Origin: Afipia sp.
Lineage (GTDB): Bacteria; Pseudomonadota; Alphaproteobacteria; Rhizobiales; Xanthobacteraceae
Reading direction: 5' to 3'
Length of the DNA: 8,721 bases
Assembly (NCBI GenBank): GCA_020056155.1
Contig: JAGVII010000466.1
Span: 1-8,721, forward strand
Both the position numbers and the translations under genes were made by a program. Below are positions 1 through 6,640 of the stretch, in pieces. Every line of letters begins with the position of its first letter. Position 1 is the stretch's first letter. The notes below the pieces were generated by a model that had not been told where the DNA came from, did not search any database, and worked only from the letters and a program-made list of their open reading frames with translations.

Positions 1-34
1 TAAGAACAACGACGTCGCCTGCTTTCAGTCCCAT
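1..34 (-). CDS. Start of a small DUF2158/YodC-like protein (partial)
   Basis: Only the N-terminus is in the window. An ATG at 34-32 opens a frame reading MGLKAGDVVVL that runs off the left edge. A strong Shine-Dalgarno (AAGGAG, complement of 41-46) sits 6 bases upstream. The opening resembles small DUF2158/YodC proteins, which start with a hydrophobic-basic stretch followed by GDVV. The function of that family is poorly known, and 11 residues do not prove membership. It follows the outer-membrane protein gene on the same strand but lies beyond that gene's terminator, so it is probably transcribed separately. Confidence 0.5.
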   Translation of the reverse strand, partial: MGLKAGDVVVL

Positions 35-38
35 GATC

Positions 39-62
39 GGCTCCTTGCTGATGTGAGGAGCC
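39..62 (-). promoter_or_regulatory. Hairpin covering the Shine-Dalgarno of the leftmost gene
   Basis: Positions 39-45 (ggctcct) and 56-62 (aggagcc) are perfect inverted complements, 7 bp with a 10-base loop. In the minus-strand transcript the 3' arm contains most of the AAGGAG Shine-Dalgarno and ends 4 bases before the ATG, so a folded leader would hide the ribosome site. The stem and its position are seen directly. A regulatory role (temperature, ligand or simple damping) is inference. Confidence 0.4.
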
Positions 63-127
63 TGAAGCCTAGCCGCCGGTCATGACACGGCGACAAAGGG
101 AGGTTGACGGGATTTGCGAAAAACGAA

Positions 128-154
128 AAAGCCCCGGACCATGTCCGGGGCTTT
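128..154 (-). terminator. Rho-independent terminator of the outer-membrane protein gene
   Basis: A perfect GC-rich inverted repeat, gccccggac (131-139) and gtccggggc (143-151), has a 3-base loop and is extended by A:T pairs at both ends. On the minus strand it is followed by a T-rich run (complement of 121-130). It begins 24 bases after the stop codon of the barrel gene. Both orientations carry some A/T flank, but the minus-strand tail is clearly the longer one. Confidence 0.9.
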
Positions 155-177
155 GATGTTCAGAGAACCGTCGGCGT

Positions 178-972
178 TTAGCGGACGATGCCGAGGAAGT
201 AGCCGAGCATGTCGAACTTGTAGTTCAGGCCGACCTTGGCGGTGTGAATGCCGGGGAGGTTGGTCGTGGTCCAGACCTGCGTGCCGGCGGGGCCATTGAG
301 GTTGCCGGTGGTGGTGATGCTGTCGTCGAAGCCCATATAAAGGTATTCGGCCTTCACGCTCCACTTGTTGTCGATCGCATACTCCCAGCCGCCGCCGATT
401 GCGTAGCCGAGGCGATACTTGGTGTGCATGGTGTCGATGTGGTTGCCGGGCGTTCCGTCGGACACGCCGGTTTCGAAGTCGACCAGAGCCGCACCGCCCT
501 TGACGTAGATCAGCGAGCGATCGAACGCGTAACCGAAGCGGGCTGCCCAGACGCTGTAGAGACCTTCTGCGCGGGTCGTCGCAATCGAGGTCGCCGATCC
601 GGCATAGGCGGACGAGCCCTTGAGGCCGATGTAGCCGGTTTCACCTTCGTAGCCGATCACCCAGTTCGGGGCGAACTGGTAATTGTAGCCGCTGGTGTAG
701 CCGCCGATCACGCTCGAGCCGTAGCCGTAGGATGCAGGGGCGCCCGCGAAGATTGGCAAGCCAGCTCCGTCAACCGGAACGCCGGTGACAGCGTCCTCGG
801 CTCCGAATGCGCCGCCGACGTAACCGCCGATGTAACCGCCGGTCCATGTGAAGATCTCCACGGGAGGAGGCGCCTTGCGGTAGATCGGTGCGGTGCCGAG
901 ATCGGCTGCGGAAGCCGCGCCTGCCAGGCCAACGCCTGCGGCAGCGAGAAGAAGAACAGCAATCTTGCGCAT
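178..972 (-). CDS. Omp25/RopB-like outer-membrane beta-barrel protein
   Basis: The 264-residue protein belongs by pattern to the small eight-stranded barrel family (OMP_b-brl; Omp25/Omp31/RopB type) abundant in Rhizobiales. A Sec signal peptide occupies residues 1-22 (MRK, a hydrophobic core, then ASA before ADLG), followed by a Pro-rich KAPPP linker and the WTGGYIGG strand typical of the family. Later strands alternate aromatic and small residues (GYEGETGYIG, YVKGGAAL, WSVKAEYLYM, KVGLNYKF). An AGGGG Shine-Dalgarno precedes the ATG. Family members provide structural integrity to the outer membrane and are surface antigens in Brucella and Bartonella; a specific role here is unknown. Odd point: the usual closing strand NYKF is followed by 11 more residues ending in Arg, so the terminal aromatic residue is not at the C-terminus. 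Confidence 0.9.
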   Translation of the reverse strand: MRKIAVLLLAAAGVGLAGAASAADLGTAPIYRKAPPPVEIFTWTGGYIGGYVGGAFGAEDAVTGVPVDGAGLPIFAGAPASYGYGSSVIGGYTSGYNYQFAPNWVIGYEGETGYIGLKGSSAYAGSATSIATTRAEGLYSVWAARFGYAFDRSLIYVKGGAALVDFETGVSDGTPGNHIDTMHTKYRLGYAIGGGWEYAIDNKWSVKAEYLYMGFDDSITTTGNLNGPAGTQVWTTTNLPGIHTAKVGLNYKFDMLGYFLGIVR

Positions 973-996
973 GTGAGCCCCTGTATAACTTGTCGA

Positions 997-1015
997 TGGC
1001 GGTACGATTCCGCCA
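997..1015 (-). other. Small hairpin in the outer-membrane protein leader
   Basis: Inverted repeat tggcgg (997-1002) / ccgcca (1010-1015) with a 7-base loop. It lies in the predicted 5' untranslated leader, 24 bases upstream of the ATG. It could stabilise the message, as leader stems do for some abundant outer-membrane protein mRNAs, or be a regulator site. A 6-bp stem is short enough to arise by chance in GC-rich DNA. Confidence 0.25.
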
Positions 1016-1029
1016 CGCCTATGACCATA

Positions 1030-1058
1030 GCAATACCGGCGGGAGGTTACCGGCTCAA
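1030..1058 (-). promoter_or_regulatory. Candidate sigma-70 promoter of the outer-membrane protein gene
   Basis: Read on the minus strand, TTGAGC (complement of 1053-1058) is followed after exactly 17 bases by TATTGC (complement of 1030-1035). The hexamers match the consensus at 4 and 3 positions. This would give a 5' leader of about 50 bases. It is the best-spaced pair I found in the 218-bp gap between this gene and hemF (973-1190); otherwise that gap shows no gene. Confidence 0.35.
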
Positions 1059-1190
1059 TGCGTTCCAGCTGCTTTGGGAGCTTTGCGTGCTGTTCTTTGG
1101 CGAGTGTGCCATCTTGGTGACACGTCGAGAGCGCTCGGAAAGCGCCCTTTTGTTAGGCTTCTCTGAACATTTGTCTGCCGGCGGAAGCCG

Positions 1191-2084
1191 TTATGGCCAC
1201 TTCACTTCAGGCGGCATCGACGACAGGATCGAATCGACGTTTCCGCCTGTTTTCAGGCCGAAAATCGTCCCCCGGTCGTAAAGCAGGTTGAACTCGACAT
1301 AGCGGCCCCGGCGGACCAGTTGCTCCTGGCGGTCCTTGTCGGTCCAGGCATCTCCGAAATTCCGCCGCACCAGCTGGGGGTAGACCTCCGCAAAGGCCCG
1401 GCCGACGTGCCGGGTGAAGGCCAGGTCGGCGTCCCAGTCTCCCGAATCGAGCCAGTCATAGAAGATGCCGCCGATGCCGCGGGCCTCCTTGCGGTGGGGC
1501 AGGTAGAAATACTCGTCGCACCAGGTCTTGTACTTGTCGTAAGGCGCGACCGCCGCGTGGGCATCGCAGGCGGCTTTCATGGCGGCGTGAAACGCAACGG
1601 TGTCGGGATCGTTCTGCGTCCGCCGCCGGTCGAGCACCGGGGTCAGGTCCGCGCCGCCGCCGAACCATGCCTTGGTCGTCACCACGAAGCGGGTGTTCAT
1701 GTGGACCGCGGGGACGTTCGGGTTGCGCGGATGGACAATCAGCGAAACGCCGGAGGCCCAGAACCGCGGATCGTCGGCTGCTCCGGGAATCTGCGCGCGG
1801 AATTCCGGTGCGAATTCGCCGTGCACGGTCGAGCAATGCACGCCGGCTTTCTCGAACAGCCGCCCGCGCAGCACCGACATGACGCCGCCGCCGCCCGGTT
1901 TTCCCGAGTGATCGGTGCGATCCCACGGCGTGCGCACGAAACGCCCGGCCTCGCCGGGATACAGTTCGGCCGATGCATCGGCTTCGAGCTTTTCCAGCGA
2001 CAGGCAAATATCGTCGCGCAGTTGCTCGAACCATGCGCGGGCCGTCTGTTTGCGTTGCTCGATCGCTGTGACGGGCTTTTCCAA
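1191..2084 (-). CDS. hemF: Oxygen-dependent coproporphyrinogen III oxidase
   Basis: HemF decarboxylates two propionate side chains of coproporphyrinogen III to vinyl groups with O2, giving protoporphyrinogen IX, a late step of heme synthesis in the cytoplasm. At 297 residues it matches the family length (about 300). The PROSITE-type signature is intact at residues 186-210 ([13 protein letters not shown], then [11 protein letters not shown]). Also present are [11 protein letters not shown] (64-74), HMNTRFV (128-134), [10 protein letters not shown] (140-149) and the C-terminal [14 protein letters not shown] block. The start is TTG at 2084-2082: GGAG (complement of 2093-2096) lies 8 bases upstream and no ATG/GTG fits. 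A longer reading of this frame would run through queD and is rejected. It is the last gene of the minus-strand run, 14 bp after queD. No convincing terminator follows. As it needs oxygen, an anaerobic HemN elsewhere in the genome would be expected. Confidence 0.97.
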   Translation of the reverse strand: MEKPVTAIEQRKQTARAWFEQLRDDICLSLEKLEADASAELYPGEAGRFVRTPWDRTDHSGKPGGGGVMSVLRGRLFEKAGVHCSTVHGEFAPEFRAQIPGAADDPRFWASGVSLIVHPRNPNVPAVHMNTRFVVTTKAWFGGGADLTPVLDRRRTQNDPDTVAFHAAMKAACDAHAAVAPYDKYKTWCDEYFYLPHRKEARGIGGIFYDWLDSGDWDADLAFTRHVGRAFAEVYPQLVRRNFGDAWTDKDRQEQLVRRGRYVEFNLLYDRGTIFGLKTGGNVDSILSSMPPEVKWP

Positions 2085-2098
2085 ATTGATCTCTCCGG

Positions 2099-2464
2099 TT
2101 AGCCCTGCGGACCGAAATAGGTGCAGCTTTCGTTGCAGCTGTCGCGATGAACGCTGACGCGGGTGACCTTGCCCGCGTGCTGGACCCGGTCCCAGATGAA
2201 GCGCGTGAGGTTTTCCAGCGTCGGCGCGCCCAGCGCCTCGACCTTGTTCAGCAACTTGTGGTCGAGCATTTTTTGCACGTCGGCCATCGATCGTTCGAGC
2301 ACACCCAGATCCATCACCATCCCGGTTGCGGGATCGGGCGTGCCCCGCACGCTGATTTCGGCGCGGAACGAGTGGCCGTGGATTTCGTCGCTGGCTTCGC
2401 CCAGCGTCGTGCCCGGCAGCGAATGCGCGGCCTCGAAGCGGAACGATTTCGTCAATTCCCACAT
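2099..2464 (-). CDS. queD: QueD-type 6-carboxytetrahydropterin synthase with altered active site
   Basis: QueD converts dihydroneopterin triphosphate to 6-carboxy-5,6,7,8-tetrahydropterin, the substrate of QueE in queuosine precursor synthesis. The 121-residue length matches E. coli QueD (about 120). Zinc ligands of the PTPS fold are present: H14 (FEAAH), H29 and H31 (IHGHSF). The catalytic His in LDHKLLN (H69) and the PTLENL block are also present. An ungapped comparison with E. coli QueD from memory puts Ser25 where the catalytic Cys27 should be and Asp108 where the catalytic Glu110 should be. The sequence starts [14 protein letters not shown] at ATG 2464-2462, with only a weak GAGA-type ribosome site; an ATG 75 bases upstream would lie inside queE and add residues absent from the family. 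It is 11 bp after queE, which supports the pathway role despite the substitutions. A related PTPS-family activity is the main alternative. Confidence 0.88.
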   Translation of the reverse strand: MWELTKSFRFEAAHSLPGTTLGEASDEIHGHSFRAEISVRGTPDPATGMVMDLGVLERSMADVQKMLDHKLLNKVEALGAPTLENLTRFIWDRVQHAGKVTRVSVHRDSCNESCTYFGPQG

Positions 2465-2475
2465 TGGTTTTGTCT

Positions 2476-3108
2476 CTATCTGATCCCGAGCGTCTTGTGC
2501 GTCTGGACGCTGAGGCGCCACTGCGGATGCGCCAAGCAATACGCGATCGCCGCTTGCGTGCTTTGCGCTATGTCAGGTCCGTCCATCGGCTGCAACGAGA
2601 ACCGCTCGAATTCGAGGTCCGCGAAATCCTCCGGGGTGTTTTCCGCCTGCGGATAAACCAGTTTCAATTCGTGGCCCTTGCGGATGACCAGTTCCGATCC
2701 GGCCTTCGGGCTGACGCAGATCCAGTCGAGGCCGGGCGGGGCGGCGACGGTGCCGTTGGTCTCGACCGCGATGGTGAAGCCGTGCGCATGCAGCGCATCG
2801 ATCAGGGCGGGGTCGATCTGGAGCAGGGGCTCGCCGCCGGTCAGGACCGTATAGCGGTGGTCTCGCGGGCCCACCCACTGTTCGGCGATGGCTGCGGCGA
2901 GGTCGTCGGCGTTCGCGTAGCGTCCGCCGAGCGTGCCGTCCATGCCGACGAAATCGGTGTCGCAGAACTTGCACACGGCTTCAGCGCGGTCCTGCTCGCG
3001 GCCGGTCCACAGGTTGCAGCCGCTGAACCGGCAGAACACGGCGGTGCGCCCGGCATGGGCGCCTTCGCCTTGCAATGTCAGGAAGATTTCCTTGACCGCG
3101 TAACTCAA
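2476..3108 (-). CDS. queE: 7-carboxy-7-deazaguanine synthase (radical SAM)
   Basis: QueE is a radical-SAM enzyme that contracts the ring of 6-carboxytetrahydropterin to 7-carboxy-7-deazaguanine, the precursor of preQ0 and queuosine. In this 210-residue protein the 4Fe-4S-binding cysteines are C31, C46 and C49. That is the CX14CX2C spacing of many proteobacterial QueE proteins rather than the classic CX3CX2C. The SAM-binding TGGEPLLQ is at 90-97, with VETNGT (115-120), SPKAGSE (133-139) and a terminal QTHKTLGIR. The start is TTG (3108-3106): AAAGGAA (complement of 3116-3122) gives AGGA 8 bases upstream, and the protein then begins [15 protein letters not shown] as expected. The neighbour queD, 11 bp downstream, makes its substrate. 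The preQ0 synthase queC is not in the window. Confidence 0.96.
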   Translation of the reverse strand: MSYAVKEIFLTLQGEGAHAGRTAVFCRFSGCNLWTGREQDRAEAVCKFCDTDFVGMDGTLGGRYANADDLAAAIAEQWVGPRDHRYTVLTGGEPLLQIDPALIDALHAHGFTIAVETNGTVAAPPGLDWICVSPKAGSELVIRKGHELKLVYPQAENTPEDFADLEFERFSLQPMDGPDIAQSTQAAIAYCLAHPQWRLSVQTHKTLGIR

Positions 3109-3139
3109 CTTGCCGTTCCTTTTGATTCACCGTGTTTTC

Positions 3140-3622
3140 CTAACGCGAACCGGTACCCGCTTCGCCCGAAAACCCGCTTCGTGTCTGCCGCAGCGCCTCT
3201 CCAAGCGCCATCGCCACCGTCACTGCGACGTTGAGGGACCGCATCCCGGGCGCGATCGGGATGACCAGCCGTTCGTCGGCCGCGTTTACCACGTCATCCG
3301 GGACGCCGGCGGATTCCCGGCCGAACAGCAGGATGTCGTCATCCCGATAGATATGATCGAGATAAGGCGTTGCCGCCTTTGTCGAAAAAAGAACCAGCCG
3401 GCCGCCGGACCGGGCGCGCCAGGCCTCGAAGGCGGCCCATGAATCGTGCCGTACGATGGTGACCTGGTCGAGGTAGTCCATTCCGGCGCGGCGGAAGTGC
3501 CGGTCGGAAACGGGAAATCCGGCCGGCTCGATGATATGGGCCTCCACGCCGAGGCAGGCGCAGAGCCGCAGAATCGTCCCGGCATTTTGCGGGATATCAG
3601 GTTGGAAAAGGACAACGCGCAT
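3140..3622 (-). CDS. trmL: tRNA (cytidine/uridine-34 2'-O)-methyltransferase
   Basis: TrmL (YibK) is a small SPOUT-class, trefoil-knot, SAM-dependent methyltransferase. In E. coli it methylates the wobble ribose of two tRNA-Leu isoacceptors. All family blocks are present in the 160 residues: VLFQPDIPQNAGTILRLC (4-21), LLFGRESAGVPDDV (98-111) and IPIAPGMRSLNVAVTVAMAL (121-140), the last two forming the knot and SAM site. The sequence departs from family patterns only in a short GSGE-type C-terminal tail. The ATG at 3622-3620 fits the family start, but no good Shine-Dalgarno precedes it, suggesting a short leader or low expression. It heads the minus-strand run, 31 bp before queE, and faces fbcF across a divergent intergenic region. 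Confidence 0.95.
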   Translation of the reverse strand: MRVVLFQPDIPQNAGTILRLCACLGVEAHIIEPAGFPVSDRHFRRAGMDYLDQVTIVRHDSWAAFEAWRARSGGRLVLFSTKAATPYLDHIYRDDDILLFGRESAGVPDDVVNAADERLVIPIAPGMRSLNVAVTVAMALGEALRQTRSGFSGEAGTGSR

Positions 3623-3681
3623 CGGAAAGCGGCCTTTGGCCCCGGTGGAAAACGTGAAGAAAAATCACAGCTATGGGCGGT

Positions 3682-3700
3682 TTTAGTGCGTCGCACTAAA
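3682..3700. promoter_or_regulatory. Perfect 19-bp palindrome, probable operator
   Basis: The sequence tttagtgcgtcgcactaaa is a perfect 9-1-9 inverted repeat, far beyond chance for a 277-bp gap. It lies between trmL and fbcF. On the trmL side it begins 4 bases past a candidate -10 box, around the expected transcription start, which is a classic repressor position. On the fbcF side it lies 200 bp upstream of the start codon. A symmetric site of this length fits a dimeric regulator such as a MarR, GntR, TetR or Fur-type protein. The regulator is not encoded in the window. Confidence 0.6.
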
Positions 3701-3704
3701 TGTG

Positions 3705-3733
3705 CCGATAGCGGGCTTGCGCTCTCCCGGCAA
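3705..3733 (-). promoter_or_regulatory. Candidate promoter of the trmL-queE-queD-hemF run
   Basis: On the minus strand TTGCCG (complement of 3728-3733) is followed after 17 bases by TATCGG (complement of 3705-3710), matching consensus at 4 and 3 positions. The predicted start of transcription falls inside the 19-bp palindrome and leaves a leader of about 75 bases before trmL. The match is modest and is supported mainly by the spacing and by the palindrome beside it. Confidence 0.3.
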
Positions 3734-3742
3734 GGGTGCCAA

Positions 3743-3760
3743 TAGATCGATTCTAGATCG
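3743..3760 (+). repeat. Tandem TAGATCG half-sites upstream of fbcF
   Basis: TAGATCG occurs at 3743-3749 and again at 3754-3760, 11 bases start to start, so on the same face of the helix. A TATGTT hexamer (3761-3766) follows at once and could be a -10 box lacking a good -35, which would suit an activated promoter. The repeat is seen; activator binding and the promoter are inference. Confidence 0.25.
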
Positions 3761-3802
3761 TATGTTCTGCCCGGTTGAGTAGGACAAGTGGTCATTCTGC
3801 CA

Positions 3803-3817
3803 CCGCGGGGCCCGCGG
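3803..3817 (+). other. GC-rich 7-1-7 palindrome in the fbcF leader
   Basis: ccgcggg, one base, then cccgcgg forms a near-continuous GC palindrome about 80 bases before the fbcF start. As RNA the one-base loop is too tight for the full stem, so only the outer pairs could form. It may be a DNA site or only a product of high GC content. Apart from the items listed, the 277-bp gap 3623-3899 holds no gene that I can support. Confidence 0.2.
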
Positions 3818-3899
3818 GCACCGGCTTCCTCTCCCGGCGCATGCGATGCGTCGTACGGGGATGGGTCAGCCGGTTGCAGTTCGGAAAGGGTTTGCAATC

Positions 3900-4427
3900 G
3901 TGACGTCTTCATCATCGGCCGCTGCGACACGCCGTGATTTCCTCTATGTAGCGACGGGATCCGTAGCCGCCGTCGGCGCTGCTGCAGTGGCCTGGCCGCT
4001 GATTTCCCAGATGAACCCGGACGCCTCGACCATTGCGGCGGGCGCTCCGATCGAGGTGGATCTTGCGCCGATCGCCACCGGACAGGACATCAAGGTGTTC
4101 TGGCGCGGCAAGCCAATCTACATCATGAACCGCACCAAGAAGCAGATCGAGGAGGCGCGCGCTGTTCCGACCGCGAGCCTTCCCGATCCGCAGAGCGACC
4201 AGTCGCGCGTCAAGGAGGGCCACGACCAGTGGCTCGTCGTGATCGGCATCTGCACGCATCTTGGCTGCATTCCGATCGCCCACGAGGGCCAGTACGACGG
4301 CTTCTTCTGCCCGTGCCATGGTTCGCAATATGACTCGTCGGGCCGCATCCGCTCGGGCCCGGCGCCGACCAACCTGCCGGTGCCGCCTTATTCCTTCGTC
4401 TCCGACACCAAAATCAAAATCGGCTGA
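3900..4427 (+). CDS. fbcF: Ubiquinol-cytochrome c reductase Rieske iron-sulfur subunit
   Basis: This is the 2Fe-2S subunit of the bc1 complex, also called petA; it takes the first electron from ubiquinol and passes it to cytochrome c1. The 175-residue protein has a twin-arginine motif (TRRDFL, residues 10-15) leading into one membrane anchor (about 16-35), then the periplasmic Rieske domain. Cluster box 1 is CTHLGC (118-123) and box 2 is CPCHGS (137-142), giving two Cys and two His ligands plus the disulfide pair. I choose the GTG at 3900: GGAAAGGG lies 9 bases upstream (3883-3890), and the product then starts [13 protein letters not shown] like the B. japonicum protein. An ATG at 3846 in the same frame would add 18 residues and has no comparable ribosome site. 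fbcH follows after 49 bp. Confidence 0.97.
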   Translation: MTSSSSAAATRRDFLYVATGSVAAVGAAAVAWPLISQMNPDASTIAAGAPIEVDLAPIATGQDIKVFWRGKPIYIMNRTKKQIEEARAVPTASLPDPQSDQSRVKEGHDQWLVVIGICTHLGCIPIAHEGQYDGFFCPCHGSQYDSSGRIRSGPAPTNLPVPPYSFVSDTKIKIG

Positions 4428-4476
4428 TTTCCAGTCAGACCCGATCGCGTCGCTTCTTCTTTTTCAGGATCGCATC

Positions 4477-6549
4477 ATGAGCGGACCATCGAACTACAAC
4501 CCGCAAAACCCAGTCTTGAAATGGGTTGAACGGCGTCTCCCGATCGGGGGGCTGATCCACTCGTCCTTCGTTGCCTATCCGACACCGCGTAACCTCAACT
4601 ACTGGTGGACGTTCGGCGCGATCCTTTCGATGATGCTCGGCGTGCAGATCATCACCGGCGTCATCCTGGCGATGCACTACACCCCGCATGTGGACTTCGC
4701 GTTCAAGTCGGTCGAGCTGATCGTCCGCGACGTCAACTACGGCTGGCTGCTGCGCTACATGCATTCCAACGGCGCGTCGATGTTCTTCATCGCCGTCTAC
4801 ATCCACATGTTCCGCGGCCTCTATTACGGATCATACAAGGAGCCGCGCGAGGTGCTGTGGATCCTCGGCGTCATCATCTACCTCCTGATGATGGCAACGG
4901 GCTTCATGGGCTACGTGCTGCCGTGGGGCCAGATGAGCTTCTGGGGCGCCACCGTCATCACCAACCTGTTCTCCGCGATTCCCTATTTCGGCGAGAGCAT
5001 CGTGACGCTGCTGTGGGGCGGCTATTCGGTCGGCAATCCGACGCTGAACCGCTTCTTCTCGCTGCACTACCTGCTGCCGTTCGTGATCGCCGGCGTCGTC
5101 GTGCTGCACATCTGGGCGCTGCATGTCGCCGGTCAGAACAACCCGGCCGGCGTCGAGCCGAAGACCGAGAAGGACGTTGTGCCGTTCACGCCTTATGCGA
5201 CTCTCAAGGACGCATTCGGCATGGCCTGCTTCCTGCTGTTCTTCGCCTGGTTCCTGTTCTACATCCCGAACTATCTCGGCGATCCCGAGAACTACATTCC
5301 GGCCAATCCGGCCGTCACGCCCGCGCACATCGTGCCGGAATGGTATTACCTGCCGTTCTACGCGATCCTGCGTTCGATCCCGAACAAGCTCGCCGGCGTC
5401 ATCGCGATGTTCAGCGCCATCATCGTGCTGGCATTCCTGCCGTGGCTCGACAGCGCCAAGACACGCTCGTCGAAGTATCGTCCGCTCGCCAAGCAGTTCT
5501 TCTGGATCTTCGTGGCTGTCTGCTTCGGCCTCGGCTGGCTCGGCGCCAAGCCCGCGGAAGGCATCTACGTCATCGCCGGCCGCGTGCTGACGTTCGCCTA
5601 CTTCGCCTATTTCCTGATCGTGCTGCCGATCCTCAGCCGCATCGAGAAGGCGCGTCCGCTGCCGAATTCGATCGCGGAAGACGTGCTGCGCAAGACCGGG
5701 ACCCTGAAAAAACCTATGGTCTCGGCCATGATCGCGCTCGCGGTCGGTGGCATGCTGATGCTGGGCGCCACGGACAACGCGCGCGCGGCCGAGGGTGCTC
5801 CGACGCCGCCTTCGCTGAAATGGTCGTTTGCCGGTCCGTTCGGCAAATTCGATCAGGGCCAGTTGCAGCGCGGCCTCAAGGTTTACAAGGAAGTCTGTGC
5901 GGCTTGTCACGGATTGTCGTTTGTCGCGTTCCGCAACCTCGCCGATCCCGGCGGTCCGGGCTATTCGCCAGCGCAGGCGGCTGCCTTCGCGTCGGAATAC
6001 CAGGTCAAGGATGGACCTGACGACAAGGGCGAGATGTTCGAGCGGAACGGCCGTCCGGCTGACTACTTCCCGTCGCCATATCCGAACGAGCAGGCGGCGC
6101 GCGCCTCGAACGGCGGCGCCTATCCGCCGGACCTGTCGCTGATCGCCAAGTCCCGTGGTTACGAGCGTGGTTTTCCGCAGTTCATCTTCGACGCCTTCCT
6201 CCAGTTCCAGGAGAAGGGCCCGAACTACATCGACGCGCTGTTGCAGGGCTATGAAGACAAGGCGCCCGCCGGCTTCGCGCTGCCCGAAGGGTCGTACTAT
6301 AACAAGTACTTCCCCGGCCATGCGATCAAGATGCCGAAGCCGCTCAGCGACGGTCAGGTCACTTACGACGATGGTTCGCCGGCGACCGTGCAGCAGTACG
6401 CCAAGGACGTTTCCGCGTTCCTGATGTGGGCTGCCGAGCCGCATCTGGAGGCCCGCAAGCGCCTCGGCCTGCAGGTCATGCTGTTCCTGATCGTGCTGTC
6501 GGGTCTGCTGTACTTCACCAAGAAGAAGGTCTGGGCCGACGCCCACTAA
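4477..6549 (+). CDS. fbcH: Cytochrome b / cytochrome c1 fusion of the bc1 complex
   Basis: This 690-residue polyprotein carries both remaining catalytic subunits of the bc1 complex. In B. japonicum FbcH, of nearly the same size, the product is cut after translation into separate cytochromes b and c1. The cytochrome b part (about 1-405) has eight membrane helices, heme ligands H96/H110 and H197/H211 in two pairs each 14 apart, and the quinol-site PEWY (287-290). A second signal-like helix (about 413-432) ends in ARA before AEG (435-440), the probable signal peptidase site. The cytochrome c1 part has the heme site CAACH (474-478), GAYPPDLS (547-554), the likely Met ligand M619 in IKMP, and a C-terminal anchor (about 666-680). 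AGGA lies 7 bases before the ATG. It forms an operon with fbcF and is closed by a strong terminator. Confidence 0.98.
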   Translation: MSGPSNYNPQNPVLKWVERRLPIGGLIHSSFVAYPTPRNLNYWWTFGAILSMMLGVQIITGVILAMHYTPHVDFAFKSVELIVRDVNYGWLLRYMHSNGASMFFIAVYIHMFRGLYYGSYKEPREVLWILGVIIYLLMMATGFMGYVLPWGQMSFWGATVITNLFSAIPYFGESIVTLLWGGYSVGNPTLNRFFSLHYLLPFVIAGVVVLHIWALHVAGQNNPAGVEPKTEKDVVPFTPYATLKDAFGMACFLLFFAWFLFYIPNYLGDPENYIPANPAVTPAHIVPEWYYLPFYAILRSIPNKLAGVIAMFSAIIVLAFLPWLDSAKTRSSKYRPLAKQFFWIFVAVCFGLGWLGAKPAEGIYVIAGRVLTFAYFAYFLIVLPILSRIEKARPLPNSIAEDVLRKTGTLKKPMVSAMIALAVGGMLMLGATDNARAAEGAPTPPSLKWSFAGPFGKFDQGQLQRGLKVYKEVCAACHGLSFVAFRNLADPGGPGYSPAQAAAFASEYQVKDGPDDKGEMFERNGRPADYFPSPYPNEQAARASNGGAYPPDLSLIAKSRGYERGFPQFIFDAFLQFQEKGPNYIDALLQGYEDKAPAGFALPEGSYYNKYFPGHAIKMPKPLSDGQVTYDDGSPATVQQYAKDVSAFLMWAAEPHLEARKRLGLQVMLFLIVLSGLLYFTKKKVWADAH
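5788..6546 (+). other. Predicted mature cytochrome c1 portion of the fusion
   Basis: If signal peptidase cuts after residue 437 (A-R-A before A-E-G), this segment encodes mature cytochrome c1 of about 253 residues: periplasmic heme c domain first, then one membrane anchor and a basic/acidic cytoplasmic tail ([10 protein letters not shown]). The exact cut site is predicted by the AXA rule only; residue 438 is the near alternative. Confidence 0.7.
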
Positions 6550-6572
6550 GTCTTCCTGAAATCCGGATTGCG

Positions 6573-6599
6573 AAAGGCCCCGTTTGCGGGGCCTTTTTG
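6573..6599 (+). terminator. Rho-independent terminator of fbcFH
   Basis: aaaggccccg (6573-6582) and cggggccttt (6587-6596) form a perfect 10-bp stem with a tttg loop, and the T run continues to 6598. It lies 23 bases after the fbcH stop codon. The A run on the other side makes it partly bidirectional, but no minus-strand gene ends here. Confidence 0.92.
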
Positions 6600-6640
6600 C
6601 TGCGCCGATGCTTCAATGCAGCATGAAAGCGCAAGGTCCA

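Noticed and set aside
1128..1148. Hairpin as a terminator for hemF
   Set aside because: On the minus strand the 7-bp stem needs a G-U pair and has no T run after it. The T-rich side is on the plus strand, where no gene ends.
244..1281. A 345-codon open frame on the plus strand opposite the outer-membrane protein gene
   Set aside because: The opposite strand encodes a clear signal peptide and beta-barrel with its own terminator, while this frame has no recognisable feature or ribosome site.
1191..2462. A longer HemF reading that starts inside queD
   Set aside because: The first 126 residues have no HemF similarity and overlap queD completely. The TTG at 2084 with GGAG upstream gives the normal family length.
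3682..3700. Calling the palindrome an Irr iron-control element or FixK box
   Set aside because: Only the outer TTTAG/CTAAA ends resemble an Irr site; the inner bases and spacing do not fit, and no TTGA-N6-TCAA FixK pattern is present.
4605..6020. A 471-codon open frame on the plus strand inside fbcH
   Set aside because: Arg-rich translation with no family motif, in a different frame from fbcH, which carries every expected heme ligand. It is a GC-bias shadow.
4831..6546. A 571-codon open frame on the minus strand opposite fbcH
   Set aside because: It lies entirely antisense to a certain gene, is extremely rich in Arg, Glu, His and Gln with no recognisable domain, and is explained by high GC at third codon positions of fbcH.
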